A stretch of 64,000 bases of DNA from NCBI GenBank assembly GCA_001296005.1, contig LJHR01000004.1:177403-241402 (forward strand), given 5' to 3'. The notes below the pieces were generated by a model. That model was not told the DNA's origin and ran no database searches. It saw only the letters and a program-made list of their open reading frames with translations. The first letter of the stretch is position 1, and every line of letters begins with the position of its first letter. The position numbers and the translations under genes were made by a program. Positions 53,509-62,861 of this stretch are shown piece by piece. Source of the stretch: an alpha proteobacterium AAP38. GTDB lineage: Bacteria; Pseudomonadota; Alphaproteobacteria; Azospirillales; Azospirillaceae.

Positions 53509-54408
53509 ATGCGGATGCGACAGATTGAGGCGTTCAGGGCGGTGATGATGAGCGGCGGAGTGACCGCCGCATCCGCTATGCTGAACATTTCCCAGCCATC
53601 GGTCAGCCGCCTGATCGCCGATTTGGAATATGCGGTGGGCTTCCCGCTGTTTGAACGGCGGGGTGGGCGGGTACATCCAACAGCCCAGGCGGAGACGCTG
53701 TTCGAGGCGGTGCAGCGATCCTTCACGGGCCTGGACCTGCTGACCCAGGCGGCACGGCGCATCCGGGCGCATCCCGTGGGAACGGTGCGTATCGCCTGCC
53801 TGTCGGCCATCGCCACCGCCGTTCTGCCCCCGGTCCTGGCCCGGTTTCGGGAACGGCACGGGGAAGTGAAAGTGACGGTGGAGGCGCTGGGGCAACGCGC
53901 CATTGAGGACAGGGTATTTCTGGGGCAGGCCGATCTGGGCATCGGCGTGGCATCCGCTCCGCGCGAGGGTATCCGCGTCACGCCCCTGATCCGCGCCGAT
54001 TATGTCTGCGCCCTGCCCCCCGGACACCGGCTGGCCAAGAAGGATAGTCTGCAGGTGAGCGACCTGACCGGCGAAAGCTTCATCGGCCCGATGCATGAGG
54101 CCGATGCCCTGTGGAATGGCATCGATGCCGCCCTGGCGGCGCATGGGGTGATGGTGGAACGGCTGCTGGAATGCCAGCAGTCTTTGCCCATCTATGCCTA
54201 TGTCGAGGCTGGGCTGGGTCTGGCCATTGTGGAGCCGTTTTCGGCCCGGCTGTTCCGCCGGCTGGGGGTGACGGTACGGCCTGTGCGGCCCGCTATCGGC
54301 TTTGACTTCACCCTGCTGGAACCCGATATCGGCCCCACGCCGCCGCCGGTTTCCTGGCTGGCGGATGCCGTGCGACAGGAAGCGGCCGCCTCTCTGGCCG
54401 GGTCATAG
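53509..54408 (+). CDS. LysR-family transcriptional regulator (divergent from PhyH gene)
   Basis: 299 residues. The helix-turn-helix 'RQIEAFRAVMMSGGVTAASA' to 'SQPSVSRLIADLEYAVGFPLF' is typical of LysR, followed by a substrate-binding domain. Start at 53509 (or 53515) by comparison with family N-termini; no good ribosome site is seen, possibly a leaderless or weakly translated message. About 105 bases separate it from the divergent PhyH gene, its probable target. Confidence 0.88.
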   Translation: MRMRQIEAFRAVMMSGGVTAASAMLNISQPSVSRLIADLEYAVGFPLFERRGGRVHPTAQAETLFEAVQRSFTGLDLLTQAARRIRAHPVGTVRIACLSAIATAVLPPVLARFRERHGEVKVTVEALGQRAIEDRVFLGQADLGIGVASAPREGIRVTPLIRADYVCALPPGHRLAKKDSLQVSDLTGESFIGPMHEADALWNGIDAALAAHGVMVERLLECQQSLPIYAYVEAGLGLAIVEPFSARLFRRLGVTVRPVRPAIGFDFTLLEPDIGPTPPPVSWLADAVRQEAAASLAGS

Positions 54409-54495
54409 CATCCGCGCATGGGTTGTTGAGCGATTGCGATTGGACGGGAAAGCCGGAAGGAGCGAAGCAGGAGCATCGGCCACCGGGAGGGTTCC

Positions 54496-55314
54496 ATGCC
54501 CCGTCTTCTGATCCTGCAATCCGTCTGGGGGATGGATCAATGTCCGGGCTTCGATGTCTGGAACGACCTTGAAACGGCATTGCAGGCGATGGTCGATGCC
54601 GGGTTCGACGGGGCGGGCACCAATCTGGTGCGCAAGGAACGCACCGCCATCACATCCCGCTTCATGAATGAACGCGGCCTCGCCTGGGAAGCCCAGGTGC
54701 TGGTAAGCAGCGCCGATGAACTGGACCGGTTCGCAGACGAGGCGGCGTCATTGTCGGCCCACCATTTGAATGTGCAGATAGCGGGGCCGATGGACCGGGT
54801 GGCCGATGCGGTCCGGGTGGTGGAAGGCATGGAGCGGGTGCGCGAGCGGGCGGGACTGCCGATCTTTTACGAGACGCACCGCGCCCGGCTGACCCAGGAC
54901 CTGCCGTTCTTCCTGCGCATGCTGGACGCCCTGCCCCACATCCCGCTGACCGCCGACCTTTGCCATTATGTGGTGGCCGGGGAATGGGACCTGCCATTGG
55001 ACCCGGCCAAGCACGCCGCCATCGCCCGCGTCCTGCGTCAGGCAAGGGCCTTTCATGGCCGCATCGCCACCGCGCATCAGGTGCAGGCGCCCATCGGCGG
55101 ACATCACCAGCCCTGGCTGGAGCTGTTTCTGGGCTGGTGGCGGCAGGGCTTCGCGCAGTGGCGGGAACAGGCAGCAGCGGACGATACGTTGAGCTTCATG
55201 GTGGAGTTGGGGCCACCCCCCTATGCCGTGGTGGATGCGGGCGGGCGGGAATTGACCGACCGCTGGGCCGAGGCGCGGCAGATGATGGCGCTGGTGCGTA
55301 GGCTGTGGGACTAA
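54496..55314 (+). CDS. Xylose-isomerase-like TIM-barrel protein (sugar phosphate isomerase/epimerase family)
   Basis: 272 residues with AP-endonuclease-2/xylose-isomerase-like barrel features: 'VDAGFDGAGTNLV' at the start, 'LPIFYETHRARLTQDLPFFLRML' (metal-ligand Glu) and 'IPLTADLCHYVVAGEW' (Asp/His). GGGAGG ribosome site upstream. Members isomerise or epimerise sugars and polyols, or act as inosose dehydratases. Gene follows the LysR gene by 87 bases and could be in its regulon. Function not assignable more closely. Confidence 0.78.
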   Translation: MPRLLILQSVWGMDQCPGFDVWNDLETALQAMVDAGFDGAGTNLVRKERTAITSRFMNERGLAWEAQVLVSSADELDRFADEAASLSAHHLNVQIAGPMDRVADAVRVVEGMERVRERAGLPIFYETHRARLTQDLPFFLRMLDALPHIPLTADLCHYVVAGEWDLPLDPAKHAAIARVLRQARAFHGRIATAHQVQAPIGGHHQPWLELFLGWWRQGFAQWREQAAADDTLSFMVELGPPPYAVVDAGGRELTDRWAEARQMMALVRRLWD

Positions 55315-55317
55315 CAG

Positions 55318-55953
55318 TCAGGCCTTCAGACGCTCAACAAACAGACCGGCGGCGAAGGCGTCCACCCAGCCCTCGCACATGGCAACCCCTTCCTCAACGC
55401 TGAAATCGGCGGGGTTCAGGCACCAGGTGAGCCAGAGACCGTCCAGCAGGGCGTTCAGCGCAGTGGCCGCGGCCCGGATATTCATGGCTGGCAGGCCCTT
55501 CTGTTCGGCCAGCGCGCCCAGATGGCGTTCAAGGGCGGCGCGGTATTGGCGATAGGTGCGCTGCTGTACGGCGGCCATGTCGGCGGAATGGCGCACCATG
55601 CTCCAGAACACCACCCACACCCCCAGCATCTTGGGGTCCAGGATGGCCGGGCCGAAGCTTTCCGCAATGAAGCGGGACAGGCTGTCGCGCGGGTCGGTCC
55701 CCGCCTCCGACGCCTTCAGCAGGCCATCGGCAATGCCGCCGGACAGCGTCTCATAGGCGTGGCTGATCAATTGGTCGATGCTGGGATAGTAATGGTTGAT
55801 CAGACCGATGGAGACATCGGCAGCCGCCGCGATCTTACGCACCGACACGCCGGCATGGCCATTTTCCGCCAGACAGCGCAGGGTCGCTGCGACCAGATGT
55901 TCCCGGCGCAGCTCCGGCTGGATGCGGGAAAATTTCCGGGGGGTCGTGACCAT
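55318..55953 (-). CDS. TetR-family regulator, BetI-like
   Basis: 211-residue repressor. N-terminal helix-turn-helix 'RREHLVAATLRCLAENGHAGVSVRKIAAAADVSIGLINHYYPS' (split here across residues about 12-54) closely follows the BetI pattern, with a C-terminal ligand-binding helical domain ('DGLWLTWCLNPADFSVEEG'). ATG 55953 has GGAGAG upstream. Divergent from the Rieske oxygenase gene, so it probably controls that operon. BetI itself responds to choline; a quaternary amine or betaine-like effector would fit the Rieske partner. Confidence 0.87.
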   Translation of the reverse strand: MVTTPRKFSRIQPELRREHLVAATLRCLAENGHAGVSVRKIAAAADVSIGLINHYYPSIDQLISHAYETLSGGIADGLLKASEAGTDPRDSLSRFIAESFGPAILDPKMLGVWVVFWSMVRHSADMAAVQQRTYRQYRAALERHLGALAEQKGLPAMNIRAAATALNALLDGLWLTWCLNPADFSVEEGVAMCEGWVDAFAAGLFVERLKA

Positions 55954-56101
55954 GCAACTCTCCATTTCCGGCGGCGTGGTCGTTTATCATGCCCCCTTCG
56001 GCCCTGTCGCGCGCTAAGCGGCGATGGCAGGCCAGTTGACAGACACACGCTGTTGCACGAATGTTCAACAAGCTGACATGCTGTGCGGAAGGAATGGTTC
56101 C

Positions 56102-57259
56102 ATGGCCGATGCGATCCCCGACGCCGATGATGATGTCAGCCTGCCGGGATGGATCTATCGCGACGCGGATTTCCTGGCGGTGGAGCGGGAGGTGATCTTC
56201 CGCCGGGCATGGCAGATCGTCTGTCACAATAACGATATTCCGCAGCCGGGCGATTATCACAGCTTCGCGTTCATGGGCGAAAATATCGTGGTGCTGCGGG
56301 GCGATGACGGGGTGGTCCGCGCCTTCCACAATCTCTGCCGCCACCGCGCGGCCCGCCTTCTGGACGGGGAGGCCGGGAATTGCGGGCGGCGCATCACCTG
56401 CCCATACCATGCCTGGACCTATGGCACCGACGGCACCCTGCTGGGTGTGCCGCATCGCCGGGAATTCCCGGATTTCCAGCTGGCCGATTATCCGCTGCTG
56501 GCCGTGGAGCATGAGATCTATCACGGCTTCATCTTCATCCGTCTGGAGGCCGGCGGGCCCAGCGTGGCCGAGATGATGCGGCCCTATGAGCATGAGATCG
56601 AACCCTACCGCCTGTCCGAACTGGTGCCGCTGGGCCGGGTCACGCTGCGGCCACGGGCCGTCAACTGGAAGAATGTCGGCGATAATTATTCCGACAGCCT
56701 GCATATCAATGTCGCCCATCCCGGCCTGACCCGCCTGTTCGGCCAGGGCTACGGGTTGGAGGCACGGGAATGGGTCGACAAGATGTGGGGCCATCTGATC
56801 GACGTGCCGTCGAAGAACCGGTCGGAACGGTTCTATCAGACCTATCTGCCGGCGGTTCCCCATCTGCCGGCAGAACGGCAGCGGCTCTGGACCTATTTCA
56901 AGCTCTGGCCCAATCAGGCGTTCGACATCTATCCCGATCAGATCGACTTCATGCAGTGGATCCCCACCTCCCCCACCGACAGCGTGATCCGGGAAATTGC
57001 TTATGTGCATCCCGATGCGCGGCGGGAGATGCGGGCCGCGCGCTATGCCAACTGGCGCATCAACCGGCAGGTCAGCCTGGAGGACAAGACATTGATCGAA
57101 CGGGTGCAGCAGGGCATGGGCAGCCGTGCCTATACGACCGGCCCGCTGGGCCGTAACGAGATGTCGCTGCGCAGCTTTGCCCGGCGTATCCGTACGCTGA
57201 TCCCCGAAAGCCGCCTGCCCCACGCCCCGGCACCGGGGTGGAGCGGGCGCATCGGTTGA
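56102..57259 (+). CDS. Rieske non-heme iron oxygenase, alpha subunit
   Basis: 385 residues. Rieske [2Fe-2S] ligands C-x-H and C-x2-H are seen in 'NLCRHRAARLLDG' and 'ITCPYHAWTYG'. The catalytic domain has 'NWKNVGDNYSDSLHINVAHPG' supplying the bridging Asp and the two Fe-binding His. Sequence style is that of the subgroup that demethylates or cleaves quaternary amines and betaines (stachydrine, carnitine, glycine betaine), but aromatic substrates are possible. It needs a reductase partner, which is not adjacent. Overlap with a BetI-like repressor and a following FAD oxidoreductase supports an amine catabolic role, which is inference. Confidence 0.87.
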   Translation: MADAIPDADDDVSLPGWIYRDADFLAVEREVIFRRAWQIVCHNNDIPQPGDYHSFAFMGENIVVLRGDDGVVRAFHNLCRHRAARLLDGEAGNCGRRITCPYHAWTYGTDGTLLGVPHRREFPDFQLADYPLLAVEHEIYHGFIFIRLEAGGPSVAEMMRPYEHEIEPYRLSELVPLGRVTLRPRAVNWKNVGDNYSDSLHINVAHPGLTRLFGQGYGLEAREWVDKMWGHLIDVPSKNRSERFYQTYLPAVPHLPAERQRLWTYFKLWPNQAFDIYPDQIDFMQWIPTSPTDSVIREIAYVHPDARREMRAARYANWRINRQVSLEDKTLIERVQQGMGSRAYTTGPLGRNEMSLRSFARRIRTLIPESRLPHAPAPGWSGRIG

Positions 57260-57290
57260 TCATAATTTTCCCTTAAGAAGGACAGGTTCC

Positions 57291-58895
57291 ATGCGCGACG
57301 TCGTGATCATCGGGGGCGGCCATAATGGTCTGGTCTGTGCCACATATCTGGCCAAGGCCGGCCTGTCGGTCACGGTGCTGGAACGCCGGCATGTGGTGGG
57401 CGGGGCGGCGGTGACGGAGGAATTCCATCCCGGCTTCCGCAACTCCGTCGCCGCCTATACCGTCTCGCTGCTGAACCCCAAGGTCATCCAGGACATGGAT
57501 CTGGCGGCCCATGGGTTGAGGGTGGTGGAACGGGAAGTGTCGAACTTCCTGCCGTTTGATGATGGCACCCACCTGATGACGGGCGGCAACGGACTGACCA
57601 AGCGGCAGGTGGCGAAATTCTCCGCCCGGGATGCCGAACGGCTGGATGATTACGATCGGGTGACGGGGGCCATTGCCGATGTACTGCGCGATCTGGTGCT
57701 GCAAACCCCGCCGAACGTGGTGCAGGGCGGGCTGTTCGCGGCCCTGCCGGAACTGTTGAAGATGGCGCGGCTGGGCGGGCGGCTGAACCGGCTGGATATC
57801 GACCTGCAGCGCGAATTGCTGGACCTGTTCGCCATGTCCGCCGGCCATTATCTGGACCGCTGGTTCGAGAGCGTTCCGGTGAAGGCGGTGTTCGGCTTCG
57901 ACAGTATCGTGGGCAATTTCGCCAGCCCTTATACGCCCGGTTCGGCCTATGTCCTGCTGCACCATGTGTTCGGCGAGGTGAATGGCAAGAAGGGCGCCTG
58001 GGGCCACGCCATTGGCGGCATGGGCGCCATCACCCAGGCCATGGCCAAGTCGGCGATGGCGGCGGGGGTGGAGATCATCACCGATGCCGCCGTGACGGAA
58101 GTGATCATCGAAAAGGGCCGGGCCGTGGGGGCTGTCACCGCCAACGGCACCGCCGTACGGGGCCGGCTGGTCGTGTCCAACCTGAACCCGCGCCTGCTGT
58201 TCGGCAAGCTGGTAGCCGCCAACGAGCAGCCGGCGGAATTCAACTGCCGCATCAATAGCTGGCGCTGCGGGTCCGGCACCTTCCGCATGAATGTGGCGCT
58301 GTCGGAACTGCCCGATTTCACCAGCCTGCCCGGCAAGGACCGCGCCCCGCACCATACGGCAGGCATCATCATCGCGCCCGGGCTGGATTACATGGACCGC
58401 GCTTTCATGGATGCGCGCCGCGACGGCTGGTCAAAGAACCCCATCGTGGAGGTGCTGATCCCCTCCACCCTCGACAGCACCCTGGCACCGCAGGGGCAGC
58501 ATGTAGCCAGCCTGTTCTGTCAGCATGTGGCCCCGGAACTGCCCGATGGCGCCTCTTGGGACGATCACCGCGAAACGGTGGCCGACCTGATGATCGACAC
58601 CGTCAACCGCTACGCCCCCAATTTCAAGGCGTCGGTCATTGGCCGGCAGATCAACAGCCCGCTGGACCTGGAGCGGACCTTCGGGCTGGTCGGAGGCGAC
58701 ATTTTCCATGGCGCCCTGGACCTGAACCAGATTTTCTCCGCCCGCCCCATGCTGGGCCATGCCGATTACCGCACGCCCGTCAAGGGCCTGTACCAGTGCG
58801 GGTCCGGCACCCATCCGGGCGGCGGCGTCACCGGCGCGCCGGGCCATAATGCCGCGCGGGAGATCATTGCCGATATCCATGCCCGGCGGATTTAG
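57291..58895 (+). CDS. Phytoene-dehydrogenase-like FAD oxidoreductase (PYROXD2 type)
   Basis: 534-residue NAD(P)/FAD-dependent oxidoreductase. N-terminal 'RDVVIIGGGHNGLVCATYLAKAGL' binds FAD and 'VVGGAAVTEEFHPGFRNS' follows. C-terminal 'GLYQCGSGTHPGGGVTGAPGHNAAREI' matches the PYROXD2/CrtI-like group. Such proteins are poorly characterised and not necessarily carotenoid enzymes; no carotenoid genes are nearby. 31 bases after the Rieske oxygenase stop, so co-transcribed and likely acting on the same substrate. Confidence 0.87.
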   Translation: MRDVVIIGGGHNGLVCATYLAKAGLSVTVLERRHVVGGAAVTEEFHPGFRNSVAAYTVSLLNPKVIQDMDLAAHGLRVVEREVSNFLPFDDGTHLMTGGNGLTKRQVAKFSARDAERLDDYDRVTGAIADVLRDLVLQTPPNVVQGGLFAALPELLKMARLGGRLNRLDIDLQRELLDLFAMSAGHYLDRWFESVPVKAVFGFDSIVGNFASPYTPGSAYVLLHHVFGEVNGKKGAWGHAIGGMGAITQAMAKSAMAAGVEIITDAAVTEVIIEKGRAVGAVTANGTAVRGRLVVSNLNPRLLFGKLVAANEQPAEFNCRINSWRCGSGTFRMNVALSELPDFTSLPGKDRAPHHTAGIIIAPGLDYMDRAFMDARRDGWSKNPIVEVLIPSTLDSTLAPQGQHVASLFCQHVAPELPDGASWDDHRETVADLMIDTVNRYAPNFKASVIGRQINSPLDLERTFGLVGGDIFHGALDLNQIFSARPMLGHADYRTPVKGLYQCGSGTHPGGGVTGAPGHNAAREIIADIHARRI

Positions 58896-59035
58896 GGGGG
58901 CAACGCTCCCCTGAACCCTGGACGGATGCGGAATAACGGGTAGGCTTTCCATAGGCCCCGGCGGGCCGGACGATACGGGAGGTTTGGCATGCGACAGGCT
59001 GGCCAGGATTTCTACCCTCCGCACGGGGCCGGCCC

Positions 59036-60328
59036 ATGAGAAACCGCAGCCAGAAGATCGGCCCCCTGGGGGCCGGGGCCATCGTCGCGGGCAATATGAT
59101 CGGGTCGGGCATCTTTCTGCTGCCGGTCAGCCTGGGCGCCATCGGGTCCATCACCCTGATCGGCTGGATCGCGGTGCTGCTGGGGTGCCTGATCCTGGGC
59201 TGGGTCTGTTCACGCTTGGCCATGATGCGGCCCGGCGGGCTGGGCCTGACGGGGCAGGTGCATGATGCGCTGGGCCGTTATCTGGGCTTTCAGTCGGCCT
59301 TCGTCTACTGGATCGCCACATGGTTCGGGAATGTCGCCATCGCGCTGGCCGTCACCGGCTATCTGGGCACCTTCTTTGCGTCGATCAAGGTACCGATGGT
59401 GCTGGCCGGGGTGACCATTGCCATCATCTGGCTGATGACGCTGATCAATCTGTGGGGTGCGCGCCTGATCGCACGGTTCGAGGGGGTGGCCCTGGTGCTG
59501 GGGCTGGCACCAGTGCTGCTGGTCGGCGGGCTGGGCTGGGCGTGGTTTGATCCGGAGATATTCCGGGCCTCCTGGAATGTGACGGGCGGGTCGGACCTGT
59601 CGGCCATCACCGCCTCGCTGGGCCTGATCATCTGGGCCTTCCTGGGCCTGGAAAGTGCCGCCATCGTGGCGGCGGTGGTGAAGCGGCCGGAACGCGATGT
59701 GCCGTTGGCCACGGCGGGCGGCATCGGGGTGGCGGGCATCACCTATATCATTGCCTGCACGGCCCTGTCGGGCGTGATGCCGGCGGCGGAACTGGCAGCC
59801 TCCACCGCACCATTCGCGGAGGTGGCGGCCCGCATCTGGGGACCGGTGGCGGCCAGCATCCTGGCGCTATGTGCCATGGTGAAGGCGGCGGGCACCCTGG
59901 CCGGATGGATGCTGGTGGGGGCCGAAACGGCGGAGGCGGCGGCCGAACTGGGCCTGTTCCCACGCATGCTGTCCCGCATCAACGCCCATGGCGCGCCGTC
60001 GCGCAACCTGATCGTCACTGCCATCCTGATGACCATCGTCTGCATCTCTACCCTGTCGGCCACACTGGGCGAACAGTTCAGCATGGTGATCAACATGGCG
60101 GTGATCCTGAATGTGCTGGTCTATGTCTATGCCTGCCTGTCGCTGCTGCGCCTGTCGGGGGAGGTGCCGGCGGGGATGGAACGGCTGCGGGTGCGGGGAG
60201 CCGCCATCGCGGGGCTGGGCTTCGGCATCCTGATCATCGCCCTCTCGGAGGAGTGGATGCTGGGGGTCGCCGCCTTGATCCTGCTGCTGACGGTGCCGCT
60301 CTATCTTCTGCGGCGGCGGGCGCGGTGA
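59036..60328 (+). CDS. APC-family amino acid antiporter (AdiC/CadB/PotE-like)
   Basis: 430-residue, 12-helix transporter. The first helix motif 'VAGNMIGSGIFLLPVSLGAIG' is the basic-amino-acid/polyamine antiporter signature. Placed directly upstream of an Orn/Lys/Arg decarboxylase, it is expected to exchange a basic amino acid for its decarboxylation product (arginine/agmatine, lysine/cadaverine or ornithine/putrescine). Ribosome site is weak. Ion and substrate specificity not decidable from sequence. Confidence 0.88.
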   Translation: MRNRSQKIGPLGAGAIVAGNMIGSGIFLLPVSLGAIGSITLIGWIAVLLGCLILGWVCSRLAMMRPGGLGLTGQVHDALGRYLGFQSAFVYWIATWFGNVAIALAVTGYLGTFFASIKVPMVLAGVTIAIIWLMTLINLWGARLIARFEGVALVLGLAPVLLVGGLGWAWFDPEIFRASWNVTGGSDLSAITASLGLIIWAFLGLESAAIVAAVVKRPERDVPLATAGGIGVAGITYIIACTALSGVMPAAELAASTAPFAEVAARIWGPVAASILALCAMVKAAGTLAGWMLVGAETAEAAAELGLFPRMLSRINAHGAPSRNLIVTAILMTIVCISTLSATLGEQFSMVINMAVILNVLVYVYACLSLLRLSGEVPAGMERLRVRGAAIAGLGFGILIIALSEEWMLGVAALILLLTVPLYLLRRRAR

Positions 60329-60467
60329 TGGGTCGCCATCTATTTTACGGCGCAGGGGCGGCAGCGGCAGACATTTCTTTGTAACTTCTTTTACGGCGAT
60401 GAACGGGGCATTGTGCAGCCGCTGATTTTCGTTCCCTGTCACATGCGTGGCTTCTGGAGGCTCACCG

Positions 60468-62804
60468 ATGGATTTCTTCCGCCGCTTCAATTTCCTGGTC
60501 TGCGCCCCCGCCTTTGAGGCGGATGAGCTGGAGGGGTCGCGGCTTCAGGACATTATCGGGGAGGTGGAGCGTCTGGGCTTCGAGGTGACCAAGGCGCGGC
60601 GCATCGAGGATGCGGAATTGGCCATCCGTACAGATGCCGCCATCGGCTGCATGGTGCTGGACTGGGGCAAGCGCTGGTCGGAGGGCAAGGCGGCCGCCCT
60701 GATCTCCCTGGTGCGGGCGCGCGGGCTGGAAATGCCCATCGTGCTGCTGGTGCGGCGCAAGCGGCTGGAGGATATACCGGTCGAGGTGATGCGGGAGATC
60801 GACGGCTATGTCTTCCTGGCCGAGGAAACGCCGCAATTCATCGCCAAAAACCTGATCAGCCGCCTGCGCCAATATGCCGAAACCCTGAAGACGCCGTTCT
60901 TCGGCGCCCTGGTCGATTATGCCGAGGAAGGCAACCAGATGTGGACCTGTCCGGGCCATAATGGCGGCATCTTCTATAGCCGCAGCCCCATCGGCCGCAT
61001 TTTTGTGGAGCATCTGGGCGAGGCGATTTTCCGCGACGATCTGGATAATTCCGTCGTCGATCTGGGCGACCTGCTGGTGCATGAGGGGCCGGCGCTGCGC
61101 GCGCAGAAGGAAGCCGCCAAGATTTTCGGGGCGGAACGCACCTATTTCGTGCTGAACGGTACCTCGGCCTCCAACAAGGTGGTTCTGGGCGCGTTGGTAG
61201 CGGAAGACGACCTTGTCCTGTTCGACCGCAACAACCACAAGGCCGCCCATCATGGCGCCCTGCTGCTGGGTCAGGGCACGCCGATCTTCCTTGAAACCGA
61301 CCGCAACGCCCACGGCCTGATCGGCCCCATCGATTACGAGGCGCTGGACGAGGACAAGATCCGGGAGAAGATCCGCACCAGCCCCTGGGTGAAGGACCCC
61401 GATGCCTGGAAGAAGCCGCGCCCGTTCCGCGTGGCCGTGATCCAGCAATGTTCCTATGACGGCACCATCAACAATGCCGACATGCTGGTCGAAAAGCTGG
61501 GACCGCTGTGTGATTACATCATGTTCGATGAGGCCTGGGCCGGCTTCATGAAGTTCCACCCGCTGTTCCAGGGCCGATACGGCATGGGGGTGAAGAATTT
61601 GGGTCCCGACAGCCCCGGCATCATCACCACCCAATCGACGCACAAGCAGCTGGCCAGCTTCAGCCAGGCCTCACAGATCCATGTGAAGGACAAGCATATC
61701 GGCGATATCGAACGCCGCGTCGAACATCGCCGTTTCAATGAGAGCTTCCTGCAGCACGCCTCCACCAGCCCCTTCTATCCCATCTTCGCCTCCCTGGATG
61801 TCGGCGCGCAGATGATGAAGGGCAAGTCGGGCGAGGTACTGTGGGACGACACGATCCGCCTGGGCATCGAGACCCGCAAGAAGCTGCGCGCCATCGCGCG
61901 GGAATTCATCGACAAGGAAAGCGATCCCGCCCGCCAGTGGTTCTTCGACCCGTTCGTGCCTGACGTCACCCGGTTTGAGGGGCGCGATGTGCGGTGGGAA
62001 GACGTGCCGACGGATGAGCTGGCCCGCGATCCCTCACATTGGATGCTGGAGCCGGGGCGCGGCTGGCATGGGTTCAGCCATCTGGGCCCCAACTATGCCA
62101 TGACCGACCCCAACAAGCTGACCATCCTGACCCCCGGTTTCGACCGGCGCACCGGTGCCTATCAAGATCAGGGAATCCCAGCCCCGGTGGTGGCCGAATA
62201 CTTACGCGAAAACCAGATCGTACCGGAAAAGAATGACCTCAATTCGCTGCTTTTCCTGCTGACGCCCGGCGTGGAAAGCAGCAAGGCCGGCGGGTTGATG
62301 AGCGCACTGATCTTCTTCAAGCGGCTGCATGACGACAATGCCCTGCTGGACGACATCATGCCTGATTTCGTGCGCCGGCGAGCCCCGCGTTATAACGGCG
62401 TGCGTCTGGGCGATCTGTGCCGCGATATCCACGCCTTCTATCGCGAGCATAATATCAGCGCGTTGCAGCGTGCCCAGTTCCGGCCCGAACATCTGCCGGA
62501 AATGGCCATGCTGCCGCATAAGGCGGCCAAGCAGTTGGTCCGTAACAAGGTGGATTTCGTCACCCTGGACCAGTTGCCGGGCCGCATCGCCACGACCTTG
62601 ATGCTGGTCTATCCGCCCGGCATCGCCACTGTCCTGCCGGGGGAGCGGCTGACAGAGGCCGCACGACCCATGATCGATTACCTGAAAGTGTTTGAGAAGG
62701 GGGCCAACCTGTTCCCCGGCTTCGACAATGAAATCCAAGGCGTCTATCGCAAGCAGGATGCCGATGGGCGCATCCGGTTCTATACCTATGTGGTGCGGGA
62801 ATAG
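60468..62804 (+). CDS. Orn/Lys/Arg decarboxylase (inducible, PLP-dependent)
   Basis: 778-residue fold-type I PLP enzyme with N-terminal receiver-like wing domain (about residues 1-135), central PLP domain and C-terminal domain. The PLP lysine is in 'TTQSTHKQLASFSQAS' and the aspartate region in 'DYIMFDEAWAGFMKFHPLF'. It consumes a proton per turnover, so with the antiporter it can act in acid resistance and polyamine output. Length is nearer to AdiA-type arginine decarboxylase than to LdcI. ATG 60468 has GGAGG 7 bases upstream. Confidence 0.9.
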   Translation: MDFFRRFNFLVCAPAFEADELEGSRLQDIIGEVERLGFEVTKARRIEDAELAIRTDAAIGCMVLDWGKRWSEGKAAALISLVRARGLEMPIVLLVRRKRLEDIPVEVMREIDGYVFLAEETPQFIAKNLISRLRQYAETLKTPFFGALVDYAEEGNQMWTCPGHNGGIFYSRSPIGRIFVEHLGEAIFRDDLDNSVVDLGDLLVHEGPALRAQKEAAKIFGAERTYFVLNGTSASNKVVLGALVAEDDLVLFDRNNHKAAHHGALLLGQGTPIFLETDRNAHGLIGPIDYEALDEDKIREKIRTSPWVKDPDAWKKPRPFRVAVIQQCSYDGTINNADMLVEKLGPLCDYIMFDEAWAGFMKFHPLFQGRYGMGVKNLGPDSPGIITTQSTHKQLASFSQASQIHVKDKHIGDIERRVEHRRFNESFLQHASTSPFYPIFASLDVGAQMMKGKSGEVLWDDTIRLGIETRKKLRAIAREFIDKESDPARQWFFDPFVPDVTRFEGRDVRWEDVPTDELARDPSHWMLEPGRGWHGFSHLGPNYAMTDPNKLTILTPGFDRRTGAYQDQGIPAPVVAEYLRENQIVPEKNDLNSLLFLLTPGVESSKAGGLMSALIFFKRLHDDNALLDDIMPDFVRRRAPRYNGVRLGDLCRDIHAFYREHNISALQRAQFRPEHLPEMAMLPHKAAKQLVRNKVDFVTLDQLPGRIATTLMLVYPPGIATVLPGERLTEAARPMIDYLKVFEKGANLFPGFDNEIQGVYRKQDADGRIRFYTYVVRE

Positions 62805-62826
62805 GGTTGGACCATAGCCGGTGCCC

Positions 62827-62861
62827 GATACCGGGGGTCAGGGCTTCTGACCGCCGGTATC
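62827..62861. terminator. Hairpin between convergent decarboxylase and hydratase genes
   Basis: GATACCGG / CCGGTATC (62827-62834 with 62854-62861) and inner GTCAG / CTGAC (62837-62841 with 62847-62851) form a 13-pair stem with a small bulge and a 5-base loop. It lies just after the decarboxylase stop and touches the hydratase stop. No T-tract in either direction; a bidirectional, Rho-assisted terminator is plausible. Confidence 0.6.
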
